From positions 69,155,501 to 69,219,500 of the forward strand of contig NC_080590.1 of NCBI RefSeq assembly GCF_029962835.1: a DNA stretch of 64,000 nt, read 5' to 3'. Positions 46,378 through 58,420 of this stretch are shown here, in pieces; within the stretch, counting starts at the first letter, position 1; each line of letters starts with the position of its first letter. Both the position numbers and the translations under genes were made by a program. The notes under the pieces were generated by a model. That model did not search any database, was not told where the DNA came from, and was given only the letters and a program-made list of their open reading frames with translations. Origin of the DNA: Magnolia sinica (Eukaryota > Streptophyta > Magnoliopsida > Magnoliales > Magnoliaceae).

Positions 46378-48115
46378 TGAAAAAGGCAAGCTTAACAGTC
46401 CTGAAGGGGCGGTGAATAAGACTATGCCAAATAAAAATTAACTTACTGAAAAAATAAATAAATCAGAAATCTCAATAGCAATAGTATTGAAAAATTGATT
46501 CAAACTTAGTTCGTATAACAATCTTTCACCAAAAATAAAGTTTTAGGTAGGACAACCTTATTTCACGAACGTTTGTAAGGATCAAGATCTCAAACCAAGC
46601 AAGAGATAATAAAGTTATCTATTACAAACATTCACCACTTTTGCATAAATAAAATTACAATCATTCACCACAAATGCAAAAAAGTAAACATTCACCACAA
46701 CACCATGAATTATAGTGGTTCGGTGTGTACACCAACTGTTCTCAAACAGCCACACCTACTCCACTCCCAATAATCACAACCCACATGATATTGGCTTTCA
46801 CTATAAACAAGGTTCTCACAGGGTCACCTTAAAACCTGATACAGTTGTGATTTTAAAGGGCTATCACAAATAAAAATCCCTCGCTGAGATTTTCTAGCTA
46901 TCCCAGACAAACCAATAAATAAGATTTTCTGGCTATCTCAAAGAAACCAAAATACAAAAGATAGGGATGTACTTATCTTCACCTTGAAGACGTATCTCTA
47001 GATGTAGCCTGTAGAACTGCTTCTCTTGTAGTAGAATGTTTAATGTCCAATCATATGAAAGAGGTTCATATGGTTCTAGGTTCTAAATAGATTTTAAATC
47101 GATTCAAACCAAAGGTTACTTTTTTGAATTCCTCAGGATCTCAAAGAAGAGTATCTACTCTCTTTATAAAATGAGATTCATAAAAAGGAGATCAAGGAAT
47201 TAAAACAAAAGCTATTAAAGAAATAAAAATACCATGCAATAGCTTGACAATAGTGGGGACTTCTCTCTCTCTTGATGAAGGCTTTTCTCAGCTTGAATTG
47301 TTAATTTTAGATTGAGAGAAGACCTCTATTTATAGGTTGAAAGGTTGTTGCTTCTACTCGTCTAAGGTTTTCTTCGACTCTTTTAAGGTTTAACAAATTT
47401 TTAAATTTTGGGTGCAATCAGATAAAACGGTTCTTTGACTAGTCGAAGGCCCTGCTCGACTGGTCGAGGGACCTGTTCGACTAGTCGAGCATGGGCTTCA
47501 ACTAGTTGAGGGTGCCAAAATTTAGTTGTTGAACTTCGAGTCAAGCAACCCTCGACTAGTCGAAGGTCCCTCTTCGACTGGTCGAGGACACAACAATAAA
47601 AATCCATTTTTAAAATTTTAACTTAGACTGGTTAAAGATTTTCTTAGACTAGTCGAGCCACCACTTAGACTAGTCGAATCGAAGCTTAGACTAGTTGAAG
47701 TTAAGCCTATATAAAGTATAAAACCCATATATGATTATGTTTTGAAAGGACCTAAGCCTAAGGTCTTTCTAAGGTCTATTATACTTGAAAAGACTGAACA
47801 TTGAAATAGCTTGAACTTCTCGGAACTTGTTCTCTACATGAATCTTTAATAGAGCTTGATCTTCTATTAAATGTGTAGTAGAACTTGAACTCAGTCAGCT
47901 TGAACTTCAGTAGATTCTGAACTTTTTATCTTGATCTACTTATTGACTTGAACTTTAGTAAAGTCTTGAACTTAATAGATTTTGAACTATCATGTGTTAA
48001 AGTAACGACTTGAACTTTCCATCTTGATCCACATTAGGCGGACCACTTCTTAAGTTGCTATGTCTAAACGAAATTTGACAAACAAAGGTGTGCTTTATAT
48101 AATATAGTACTTACA
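46378..48115 (-). repeat. 5' LTR of minus copia element
   Basis: The length is 1738 bp, the pair of 37645-39435. TATTTATA (47328-47335, minus TATAAATA) and the palindrome array (47433-47700) are kept. The 3' LTR has a longer array, so the pair differs partly by loss or gain of repeat units. Confidence 0.9.
47328..47700 (-). promoter_or_regulatory. Promoter of minus copia 5' LTR: palindrome array plus TATA
   Basis: CGACTAGTCGAAG, CGACTGGTCGAGG and decayed copies lie upstream (on minus) of TATAAATA. This is the promoter that would drive the genomic RNA. Confidence 0.65.
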
Positions 48116-50700
48116 ACCACTATGCATGAGGTGTGTACTACCATATTAAGCATAAAACAATGCTAAATCAATATAAAGCAATGTTAACTCGAATGTAAAA
48201 GCAATGCTACATCTAACAGAAAATAGTGCCACATCAATATAAAGAAAGCACCATGTCAACATAAAGAAAGTGTTATAATAATCACGAGTGTAAACATCGC
48301 ATAAATCACTAAGGTAATACTACATAAATTATCAAGGAAGTATTATACCAACACACATGTAAAACATGCACCACATGGAAATTCATCATTCATAACGGGT
48401 GGAACCTACTTGGAAACCAAGTTTATCGAGGTCCATAGGGCTATACTTAAGTGGTCTTTCAAGCTAATGGGTCCACTAAGCAAGCTCTCACCTAAGCGGC
48501 CAAACCTACAACTATCGGCATCCAAATGAGGTAATAAATTGTAGGATCCACAAATAATCATAGTGGGCCTAAACTGGTCATCAAAGTGGGCCCTACAACT
48601 ATCCCTAAGCAAAGCCTAAGAGGGCAACTCGCAACCAACCAAACATAGGCCTACGATGGGATCAATACATGCAATGTGTGGAACCTAAACGGTAGTTCAA
48701 TGGTGGAAACACGACACAAACCACAGGGTTAGCCCATGGTACGACCATTACATATAAATACAGGCAAGCCTAATGGGCAACCACAACATGAACAACAAGA
48801 TAACCCATGGTGTGGGCATCATTTATTCACTAAAGATGATCCACAATTAAGTTGGATTGCAAATAAAGTCACTATGGGCTCTACAAATCTAACATGGATA
48901 TGACTAGGTGGGATCCACTCAAATCTACCCCTAATAGGCCCCGCATGCTCCTACATAGGTGGGCCTATAGTCGAAAGGCCCCCTCATAGCGAGTTATGTG
49001 GGCACATAAAGAGTCCAAGATGGGTGCCAATCGTAGCCTCTAATTACAACTCAAACATGCTCATAACAGCCTAGAAAGACACAACATGTGGGATTCACTG
49101 ACAATCATGGTGGACCCCCTAAGTATCTCAACCTAAGGGCATATGTTATGATCAATCATCACCCCACAACATGCATACAAATGATGCGTATGGGCATATG
49201 TCTGGGCATGATGTCATTATACTAAGCACGTTCTTAGTGTCCTATCAGGCCAGGTACACTAACACGTTATTAAACATATCAGGCAATAATCAGCCTTAAT
49301 CGGCACATCATATATAGAGAGTGGGAACTGAATGACATACCCCACTAGAAATATAGAAGTCTATGTGGTGTGGCCCACGTTAGACTAACATCAGCTCCTC
49401 ATGTAACCTGCAGGGTATGAATAAAATATATATAACAAGGCGAGGTCCACTAGGAGTGACCTAGATGGACACCCACATGTACAACACGTGTGTCACTAGG
49501 ATACCAATCCAGTTGAGCACATGGCCCACTAATGATGTCCCGAAATAATCAGATTATCGATGATATCACTATAATTACTTTAGTAGAATGATCTGCACCA
49601 TCTGATCATTACTAACGTAAATCGACAGTTACAAATCATTAGTTAGTCATTAGGATGTGATCCTATGCTCATAGCCCATCCGAGTCTTGGGATTTCATCA
49701 GTTCAGGCAAAGTATATGCTTAAATGAATTTAATAAAACCATAGTTTCAACATTCACACACCAACTAATTTTAAGACTCGAATCAAGATGCCAAACATAA
49801 GGAAAGACCTAAGGGATCTCGATTCCAGGGATTCCCAAGTCTAAGGGATCCCAAAATCAAGAAATCTTAAGTCCAAGAGATTTTTACCCCACGTTTCCCT
49901 ATGGTATGGCTCGCTTGGGATCTGGATCAACCTGAGTTTTGGGCCCATGGCCTAACATGATCTAACAAGATGGATGAATGGAGTGGATATGATACATACA
50001 TCATGTAGGGTCCTATGTGTGGGGGTAGCCCAAGGAGACTTCCTCCCTCACGTTACTGGGCAAAACCGCCTAGTAACACCTTTCTTTTTCTTTGTTTCTC
50101 TTTTTTTTATACAATATCAGTGTGGGCCCCACGTGGATCTTCTACTTCATTCACCGTGTAGTCCATCTCGAGCGGGTCTAATGGGCTCTAATTTGGGTTG
50201 ATTTGGACGAACAGGGACTCCACAATGGGCCTTGGAATATTTCAACAACAATGGTTCGTTTCCCTCATTACAACCCACATGAGACCCGAATCTGTCTCAT
50301 CTTTCGGCCCATGGCCTAAAATGATCTTGAGAAGTCAGTGGATGGTGTGGATTCAATATAAACATCAAAATAGGGTCCCACTTATGAGACCCAAAATTGG
50401 CCAGCATTCATATATTTTTTATATTATTATTTGTTTCGAACAAGAAACAAATGCATTTGATTTGGGATATTATCTTATCTAAACATAACAGAGAGAGAGT
50501 ATGAAAGACAATCATCATATTTTATTAATACTGAGTTCATTTGCATCCTCAAACATCCCTTGATTCTAAGATAGATCATTTAGAATGTACAAATTGTCAA
50601 AGTTCAAATATTCAAGTCAGAATATGCAATCCGACAGCATTTCAACTCTTGATTTGATAATCTCTTTAAGAGGAATATGACTCAAATATCTTTTCTACTG
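48116..50700. other. Unclassified repeat, right part, no gene
   Basis: It continues the repeat left of the copia insertion (ACCAC duplicated at the join). It holds diverged short units around 'aatgctaaatcaatataaag' (48160-48300). A diverged pair of ~85 bp segments beginning 'gggcccatggcctaa' lies near 49942 and 50304. No frame looks like a protein. Confidence 0.45.
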
Positions 50701-50940
50701 GTTTCTTGCTCTCAAAGCTTCCGGACAGAAGAAATCTAGAGATTTATCCATTTCAGCAGCATATCGGCTCTTTGGCTTCACAGACTGTAGGGCAGTCTGG
50801 TTGCGCAGACCCGCGCAACGGATATCGGTTGCGTGGACCTGTGCAAACCACCAGAACTTCCTCTCCTACCATCAGTGTTCCTCCTCGCTCTGCACCCTCT
50901 CCAAAATCTTTAATCCGTCCAAATAAAGGAGAGGAAGGGG

Positions 50941-50948
50941 TATTTATA
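50941..50948 (-). promoter_or_regulatory. Minus-strand TATA in the dyad array
   Basis: TATTTATA on plus reads GGCCTATAAATACCCC on minus, with dyads upstream on that strand and a plausible leader beyond. It faces away from the plus TATA at 51360. Confidence 0.4.
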
Positions 50949-51359
50949 GGCCCTTGCACGTGTGGAACCTCAATTTTAGTGCCATGGGACCCACCTTTTG
51001 ATGCTTTAGATCTTTTTTTTCAAAGAACCACTTCTGTATTTCCTTGTGCGAACTCGCGTAACTATTATTTCAGTTGTGCGGTCTCGCGCAATGGACATCG
51101 GTTGCGTGGTCGGTTGCGCAGACCCGCGCAAACCACCCTTAAACTATTTCATTCTCCTTCTCTTCCAATTTTCTTTCTATCTCTCAATCTCCTTTTACTT
51201 CAATCCTTCCTTCATTATTTTTTATGCCTCAACAGATGCCCCCTTGATCCTTTCTTTGTTTCCCCAAAATCAAAGAAAAGGATAAAAAATAATCACCCTG
51301 ACAGGGTTTGCGCGGACCTGCGCAACGTAAACCCATGTACCGCACTCGACCGAAAGTCC

Positions 51360-51367
51360 TATAAATA
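51360..51367 (+). promoter_or_regulatory. Plus-strand TATA before the PMD-type gene
   Basis: GTCCTATAAATACTCC with a C/T-rich leader; the ATG at 51669 lies about 300 bp downstream. Confidence 0.5.
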
Positions 51368-51668
51368 CTCCAACCTTCCCTTACTCTACACTTCTTTTCA
51401 GCCTGTAGTAAACCCTTTGCTCTCTTGCGATTTTTCCCCGCGCAACCAATATCGATTGCGCGGTCCCGCGCAACAACTTTGTTGTTCGCACAAAGTTTCT
51501 AGGAGTTGCGCTGTTCCATGCAACAGACTTCGCTTGCGGGGTCCCGCGCAACCAGGACTTAGCCGATTTCTCCTGCACTTCGTCCTTTTTCCAAAACTTA
51601 GCCAATTTCTCAACTTTTCTTTGAACCTTTTCTTCAATTACCTTCAAGACCTTAACTCCCTATCCATC

Positions 51669-51953
51669 ATGGCTCTTATTAAGCAAACCTATCATCCTGT
51701 AGACCCTCCTACTGACCAACCTTCTCATCCTGATTTGCCTGAACCATCTTCTTACCGCCCTTCCCTTTCTTCTGATCAACCGCTAACTAAACGAACCAAA
51801 ACCACTACCTGCAACCCTGTATATTTCAAAGAACCTGTACTTCCAACTTTTGACTTCACCGACCACATTGAATCACTGTCATCTCCCATTCATCGAGCAA
51901 TTGCACTGGGGGACCTAAAATGTCCTCCAAAGCACGGTAGAGAGTGTGACTAG
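51669..51953 (+). pseudogene. First coding block of a PMD-type gene, cut off by copia insertion
   Basis: From the ATG at 51669 the frame reads MALIKQTYHPVDPPTDQPSH, a Pro/Ser-rich leader, then FKEPVLPTFDFTDHIESLSS and a stop at 51953. The ~115 bp from there to the copia LTR at 52071 probably belonged to the same gene. In one frame its last bases read NKAKE, and after the insertion the coding resumes EFEEKIKEHNKKK. The block before the PMD resembles the Pro-rich leader of other PMD proteins (inference). Confidence 0.5.
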
Positions 51954-52070
51954 GATGAGTGGTTGAAAACAACCGCTCATATCTGCATAGATAGTCAAAG
52001 ACCCCCTCTTCGAGAAGACACTCCTCCCACTTCTCGCTCAATGAAGACTTGCTGAAACAAGGCTAAGGAG

Positions 52071-54130
52071 TGTAAGTGCTATAGTTTCTATCCCTATGTG
52101 TTGTCAAATTTGTAGTGCCAAAATCACTATTATACTCTGTTATATATAACTTGCATAAGTGAAGCTCTCTCAAGGATCAACATACATGAACAAGCTAAGC
52201 TCACATCAAGCAAAGCTCTCAAGTACAAGACTCAAGATCTTGAATGAAAGAACTGATCACAAGACAAGACTCTTGAATGCAAGAACTGCTCACAAGACTC
52301 AAGCTGAAAAGAAAAAGAAAGTACAAGGCAAGACTCAAGCTGAACTCAAGACTCAAGCTGAAACTCAAGCCACTTTCATGATTGAGCTACTTCAAGGTTT
52401 AGTCTACATCAAGACTTCAAGGCTCATTCTTCATGGTCTCTTGTTTCAATGTCCATACTTCATGATTGAGGTTTGTTTGACCATAGGATGACCTTAGAAG
52501 TAGGTCATTTCGGATACATAAGTCGAATGTTATTTTACATGTGATTGGTCTGTTCTTCGACTAGTCCTAGGGCTTCTTCGACTAGTCCTAGACTTGCTTC
52601 GACCAGTCTAAGAAAATCCTCGACCAGTCGTAAGTTTGTTACATATTCCGGATAAAATCTGTTAGCCTTCGACTAGTCCAGGAATCTGTTCGACCAGTCG
52701 TAGGAACAGTGTCGACTGATCTTCGACCAGTCGTAGAATCTACGACTCGAAGTCCAGTGAACTTTTGCAGGACCTACGACCAGTCGAAGGAAACCTACGA
52801 CCAGTCGTAGGAGGGCTACGACCAGTCGTAGAATGGTCTGTGCTTATCCCGCCTAATCTTTCAAATATCTGTTATAGCTTCGACTAGTCGAAGAGCACTC
52901 TAGACCAGTCGAAGACCTGATCTTCTCACCTATAAATAGTGCACGAATCTCAGAAGAAATCATCGATTTAATTATAGTATTCAAGCCAATCTTCGTCGAA
53001 CTTCTGAGAGATAATTTTGTGCTCCATCTAAGCTAAGTGTGCTTATTTAATATCTTCTTTCCTTAGCTTTATTTTAATTGATTTTGTTTCTGTTATTCCA
53101 ATCTGATTTGAAAAGAGGAATTGTTATTCCCTTTCTTTGGAATCAAAATCAATTAAGGCAAGCCCTGTTTGGTTTAATTTAAAATCAATTAGATCTAGAA
53201 CCATTGTAATCGAGTACTGGACATTGAACTTGGACATTCAATCATCTACTTTGATTTGGTTCTACCGGGCTGCTACAACGAAGAAGATATTCAGGTATTT
53301 TACATATTGTAAATTCCTTTCTATTATTTTGGTTTCTTTCAAGCTTTGCCAGAAAAATCTTGTTATATTGGTTATCTGAGGAAAGCCAAGAAAACTCAGA
53401 AGTGGGGGTTTTTTTAATTGTGTAAGCCCACATACAAAGACATAATTGTAAGGGTTTTGGGTGAACCTGGGAAAACCTATCTTTAGTGAACGCTAATATC
53501 CCCTGTGTGAGGATATTAGGAGTGGAGTAGCTTTTTGTGTGGCTGTTGGATAACAGTTGGTGAACACACAGGCGAACCACTATAAATCCTTTGTGTTGTG
53601 GTTGTTTATTTTATTCTTTTAATTTTTTTTATTTATTCTTTTTGTGGGATGTATGTATGGTGATGAATGTTGTAATTATTTCAAGCTTTGTGAGAATGTT
53701 GTAATAGCTTAGAATTTACTTTCTGCTATTCCTTTATAAGCTTGTTTTTCAATTTCATTTGAAAGTTGTTCCAGCAAGGTTGCCCTGCCATTTTTATGGT
53801 GTATGGCTGTCCCTAGAACAATACATCTTTAATTACAAGTTATTTCAATTCAGTTCATATTTGTTTTTGTATTCCTCTTCGATTTGAGACTTGATACAAA
53901 GACCTTTCTAGAAATAAGGTTGTCCTACCATAAACTCTGTTTTTGGTGTAAGGTTGTCCTTAGAATAACGTTTGTATCAACCTCTCAAGATCTGAATTTT
54001 GAGGTTGTTTTTCTTTCCTGCATTATTATTTAATTTGGCTATCATTTTCTTTATTATTCCGCTGTTATAAGTTTTTATTTGGCATTGTCCTATTCACCCC
54101 CCCTCTAGGACATATAGCTTGGCCTTTTCA
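52071..54130 (+). repeat. 5' LTR of plus copia element
   Basis: The length is 2060 bp. It includes the palindrome array (52554-52914), TATAAATA (52931-52938), GGAGTGGAGTAG...CGAACCACTATAAA in the transcribed part, and CACCCCCCCTCTAGGACATAT near the end. The 110-codon frame inside (52159-52491) is repeated in the other LTR and is low-complexity Lys/Gln; I do not treat it as a gene. Confidence 0.95.
52554..52938 (+). promoter_or_regulatory. Promoter of plus copia 5' LTR: palindrome array plus TATA
   Basis: About fourteen copies of TTCGACTAGTC(C/G), CGACCAGTCG(T/A)AG and similar dyads lead into CACCTATAAATAGTGC. The last full copy CTTCGACTAGTCGAAG is a perfect 16-bp palindrome 50 bp before the TATA box. 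Confidence 0.7.
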
Positions 54131-54132
54131 AG

Positions 54133-54144
54133 TGGTATCAGAGC
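54133..54144 (+). promoter_or_regulatory. Primer-binding site, initiator-Met tRNA
   Basis: TGGTATCAGAGC two bases inside the LTR is the perfect complement of the initiator-Met tRNA end used by most copia elements. Confidence 0.93.
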
Positions 54145-54204
54145 CTAATAGCTCATTTTTAATTCTTGGATTTAATTCCTGAGCTAACGATTTAAGCTAT
54201 TCAG

Positions 54205-55140
54205 ATGTCAAATTTTGATAGCCTTTCGATCACTAGGCCTCCACCCTTTGATGGCTCCAACTATGCTTATTGGAAAGCCGAATGAGGATCTTCCTCAAAT
54301 CAATGGATGAAAATGTGTGGCAAGCCACGGTGGTGAATGGAATCCTCCTATCATGGAAGTTACTGGGGTTGATGGTTCAAAGTCTATGAAAACCACACCA
54401 TATTACCAATGGACCACCCTTCAGAAAAGTGAGAGTAGTGCAAATGCTAAAGCACTAAATGCAATTACTTGCGCACTATCACCGGATGAGTTTAAAAGAA
54501 TCATCTCTTGTGATACTGCAAAGCAAGCTTGGGATATATTAGAAATGACACACGAGGGTACTACAATTGTCAAAAAATCTAAAGTCCAACTCCTCACAAC
54601 CAGATTTGAAGAAATTCATATGGAGGAAAATGAGATGTTTATGGACTTTTACACTAGATTGAATGACATTGTAAACTCAATGTGGGGTCTTGGCGATAAA
54701 ATCCCAGAAAGTAAAGTATGTGCAAAAATTTTACGCTCACTTCCTGAATGGTTCAATTCTAAAGTAACCGCAATCTAGGAACTTCGTGATACGGATAATA
54801 TGAGGGTTGAAGAACTAGTTGGTTCTCTACAAACCTACGAGTTAAACTTTAAAGCTCCTAAAGGTAAATCTATCGCTCTAAAATCTTCTAAATGTAGTTC
54901 AGAAGAAAATTCTGATTCAGAAGATGACATGGCTCTTTTAGCTAAAAAATTTTACAAAATTTTCAAAAGCAAGAAAAGAGTTGATTTTCAAAAATCAAAT
55001 GACAAAAAGAAGTTTAGACCCAAATCTCGAAAATCTTTGAAAGATAGTCAATGTTACAACTGTCTAGAATATGGGCACTTAGCAAATAGATGCCCTAAAA
55101 GGGACAAACCCAAGAAGAAGGGTATGTTGGCTACATGGGA
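54205..55140 (+). pseudogene. Gag of plus copia element
   Basis: ATG at 54205: MSNFDSLSITRPPPFDGSNY. One base is missing near 54279 (AYWKAE then stop), after which the frame continues as IFLKSMDENVWQA-like sequence to 54775. A TAG at 54776 replaces the CAG (Gln) found in the minus copia element, then ELRDTDNMRVEELVGSLQTY follows in the same frame. The CCHC knuckle CYNCLEYGHLANRC is at about 55053-55094. Only two defects separate it from an open frame. Confidence 0.88.
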
Positions 55141-57139
55141 TGAATCATCTGATTCTGAAGGTTCTTCTGAATCAGAAGATTCTGAAACCGAGTCGGGCAA
55201 TGAGGTCAAAGCTCTTATGACTCTAGCCAAATTCACATTTTCAGATAATGACTCTACAAGTGAAGAAAATCTGAATAGTGAATGTGAAAATGAAGATGAT
55301 CTTCAAGATGCTTACAATGTCCTATATAAGGAAAGTTGTAAAATTGCTGTCAAACTTAAACTTCAAAAAGAAAAGTTTTCTAAACTCAAAAATTGTTTTG
55401 AATCGCTTGTCTTAGAAAAATCACAAATTTCAGATAATTTTGAAAAATCAAAATACGATTTGGAATTTAAAAACTCTCAAATTGTTGATTTAAAATCTGA
55501 AATTGAGAAACTTAAAACTGAAGTTTCCTCTCTTCTGAGTTTAAAGGACACATGGAAATATGCCCAAGGTGATCCAAAGTTAGAAAAATTGTTATCCGGA
55601 TCAAGAAAATGTGGCGATCGATCCGGGTTGGGCTATGATAAAAATCAACCTCCTAAACAAAAGTATACTCCTCCTATGTTTGTTAAAGGAGAGTCCTCAA
55701 ACTCAAAAGGGAAAAGTACTTATCAAGATTTTTCTAAAAATTCAAAAACTTTTCAAAAACTTAGAAACAGCCATGTCAACTTTAATCAGAATCGAAATCC
55801 ACTAGCTGAAAAGATAGTTGATTTACTCAAGGAGCTATTAAAATCTAACTCTATAGGTCATTCCTACAAGTATACACAAAAGAAGACCAACTATGTTCCT
55901 AAACCCAAAACAGTTATGAAATGGGTTCCTAAAGTCACCTGCTTGGTTGCTCACACTGCTTTCAAAGCAACAAGTCATTCAAAGTGGTACCTAGACAGTG
56001 GATGCTCCAGGCATATGACAGGTGATAAAGCCTTATTCACCGATCTGAAAGATATGACTGATGGTTCAGTCACATTTGGTGATGGAAGCAACTGCAAGAT
56101 TTTAGGCCAAGGTACGGTTCAACTTTTTAATCTTCCAGTGTTTAAAAATGTTTTATATGTTGAAGGCCTAAAGCACAACTTGCTTAGTATATCACAAATA
56201 TGTGATAATAACCATAATGTTCGGTTTTCTAATCAAAGCTGTGAAATACTAAATAATAAGGGTTCTGTAATATTAACTGGACGTAGAACGTCTGAAAATT
56301 GCTATATTATTAGCAAATCCAGCTCATCTAATCAAACATGTTACATGGTCCATACAGACGAGACTGATTTATGGCACAAACGTCTTGGACATGTACATTA
56401 TCGAAATCTATATCGATTGAGCAAACGAGAACTTGTAAGAGGTTTACCCAAACTTCAGAAATTAGATAAAATATGTGGTGAGTGCCAGATAGGCAAACAA
56501 ACAAAGAACTCACACAAAAAGGTGAATTCAAATACCACATCAAGACCACTCGAACTTCTCCACATGGATCTGATAGGACCTACCAGAACAGAAAGTCATG
56601 GTGGGAAAAAGTATATCCTATTAATAGTTGATGACTTTACCAGATTCACTTGGGTAGTCTTCTTAAGGGATAAATCTGAAACCCTTGAAGAAGTAAGAAA
56701 AGTTCTCAAAAGGATTCAAACTGAAATATCCTCTCAAATCAGTAAAATTCGTAGTGATCATGGATCTGAATTTGAGAATAGCAATTTTGAGAAGTTCTGT
56801 ACCGACCAAGGAATATTACATGAATTCTCTGCTCCCAAAACTCCACAACAAAATGGAATTGTAGAAAGGAAGAATAGGGTGCTTCAAGAAATGGCTAATG
56901 TCATGTTGAATAGCATGAAGCTCTCTAAAAATCTTTGGGTTGAAGTAGTCAACACAGCTTGCTATATTATTAACCGAGTCTACACTAGCAAAGATAGTAA
57001 TAAAACGCTTACGAATTGTAGTTCAATAAAAAGCTTACTGTTAAATACTTTCGAGTTTTTGGCAGTAAGTGCTATATTTTACGTGATCGTGAAAATTTGG
57101 GAAAGTTCGATACGAAGAGTGATGAAGGTATTTTTCTAG
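55141..57139 (+). pseudogene. Protease and integrase of plus copia element
   Basis: The open frame continues from gag. An acidic Ser/Glu stretch and a coiled-coil (about 55370-55550) precede protease WYLDSGCSRHMTGDKALF (catalytic Asp present, near 55986). The pre-integrase region LWHKRLGHVHYRNLYRL follows, then core LLHMDLIGPTRTES, IRSDHGSEFENS and NGIVERKNRVLQEM, a complete Asp-Asp-Glu set. After VNTACYIINRVYTSK a frameshift near 57030 gives a false end at 57139; the true frame goes on with KGIFLGYSLNSRAYRVLNK-like residues. Confidence 0.88.
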
Positions 57140-58420
57140 GATACTCTTTAAACAGTCGAGCTTATAGGGTCCTGAACAAAAGGACTGGTGTGATTCAAGA
57201 ATCCATTAATGTTGTCATTGATGATCATTCAAACACACCAACTTCTAATTCAGAGATAATGATGAAGTACTAATCATTGATAAACCCGATACTTCATCAA
57301 ATCAAACTGATTCTGAGTTGACAGTTAAAGATCATCCAACCACACAAATTCTTGGAAACCCTCTCACCGGTGTTCGCACCGTAGACAACTTGAGGATATA
57401 TGTAATTATGTATGTTTTACATCCCAAATTGAACCATCTAACGTAAAAGAAGCGCTTACGGATGAGATCGGATTGTTGCGATGCAAGATGAACTCAACCA
57501 ATTCATAAGAAATGATGTTTGGTATCTCGTACCAAGACCTAAAGATAAACACATCATTGGAACAAAATGGATTTTCAAAAATAAGTCCGATAACGTGGAA
57601 ATATAATTAGAAACAAGGCTAGACTGGTGGTACAAGGTTATACTCAAATTGAAGGGATTGATTTCGATGAAACCTTTGCACCAATAGCACGTCTTGAATC
57701 TATCAGACTATTTATATCCATTGCATGTTTTAAAAAGATAAAGATCTATCAGATGGATGTAAAAGTGCTTTTCTAAATGGCGATTTACATGAAGAAGTCT
57801 ATGTTGAACAGCCAATGGGATTTGAAGATTCCAAAAATACTGATCATGTATATCGACTTAAAAGGCACTTTATGGATTAAAACAAGCACCTAGGGCATGG
57901 TATGAGAAACTAACGACATTTCTTTTAACTCATAATTTTCAAATGGGATCTTTTGATAAAACTCTGTTTGTTAAGAAACATAATGATCATATCTTAATAG
58001 TGCAGATTTATGTTGATGATATCATTTATGGATCAACTTGTACTAACTTGACTACTGAGTTTGCAGATTTGATGAAATCACGGTTTGAAATGAGCATGGT
58101 TGGGGAATTGACTTATTTCCTTGGATTGCAAGTAAAGCAACAATCAAGGAATATTCATTTCTCAATCTAAGTATGCCTTGAATCTAATTAAGAGATTTGG
58201 ATTTGAGAATGGCAAGAATTTCGATACTCCAATGAGTACTACCCTCGAAACTATCAAAAGACTCTAATGGTAAAAATGTTGACTCAAAACTTTATCGGAG
58301 TATGATTGGTAGTTTGTTATATCTAACTGCTAGTAGACCTGATATTTCTCTAAGTGTTGGTATTTGCGCAAGATATCAATCTGATCCAAAAGAATCTCAC
58401 TTGATTCGTTGTCAAGCGAA
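57140..58420 (+). pseudogene. Reverse transcriptase of plus copia element
   Basis: In several frames: [32 protein letters not shown] then [32 protein letters not shown], and VQIYVDDIIYGSTCTNL (open frame 57943-58170, YVDD intact), FEMSMVGELTYFLGLQV, then RPDISLSVGICARYQSD. At least five single-base changes break the frame, many of them one-base losses. All core motifs are present. Confidence 0.88.

Larger units (their letters stand above)
37645..48115 (-). mobile_element. Sirevirus-like copia element, complete ends, minus strand
   Basis: Two LTRs start TGTAAGTACT or TGTAAGTGCG and end CTTTTTCA or CCTTTTTCA. ACCAC flanks both ends (37640-37644, 48116-48120), a 5-bp target duplication. Minus-strand order: LTR, initiator-Met-type primer site, gag, protease, integrase, RT, RNase H, ORF3, purine tract, LTR. 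Integrase before RT is the copia order. Gag and pol residues are close to the element at 52071-63033, yet the LTRs differ clearly, so they are separate families of one lineage. The length is 10,471 bp. Confidence 0.92.
50800..51560 (+). repeat. Dyad array GTTGCGCGG(N)CCGCGCAAC upstream of the PMD-type gene
   Basis: At least seven copies of a 20-bp dyad such as GTTGCGCAGACCCGCGCAAC occur in pairs near 50800-50845, 51070-51130, 51306-51327 and 51440-51550, often joined by 'ggatatcg'. The long frame through them (50706-51668) reads repeated RLRGP-like residues only because of the repeat. Confidence 0.75.

Noticed and set aside
50706-51668. N-terminal part of a 415-codon frame with repeated RLRGP-like residues
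   Set aside because: It is the translation of the GTTGCGC/GCGCAAC dyad array; the same repeats are read in other frames, and a TATA box and leader lie inside it. I keep only the part from the ATG at 51669.
52159-52491. 110-codon Lys/Gln-rich frame, identical at 61067-61399
   Set aside because: The two copies are identical because they lie in paired LTRs. Composition is low-complexity (repeated TQAE/HKTQ), and no counterpart is found in the minus copia LTRs.
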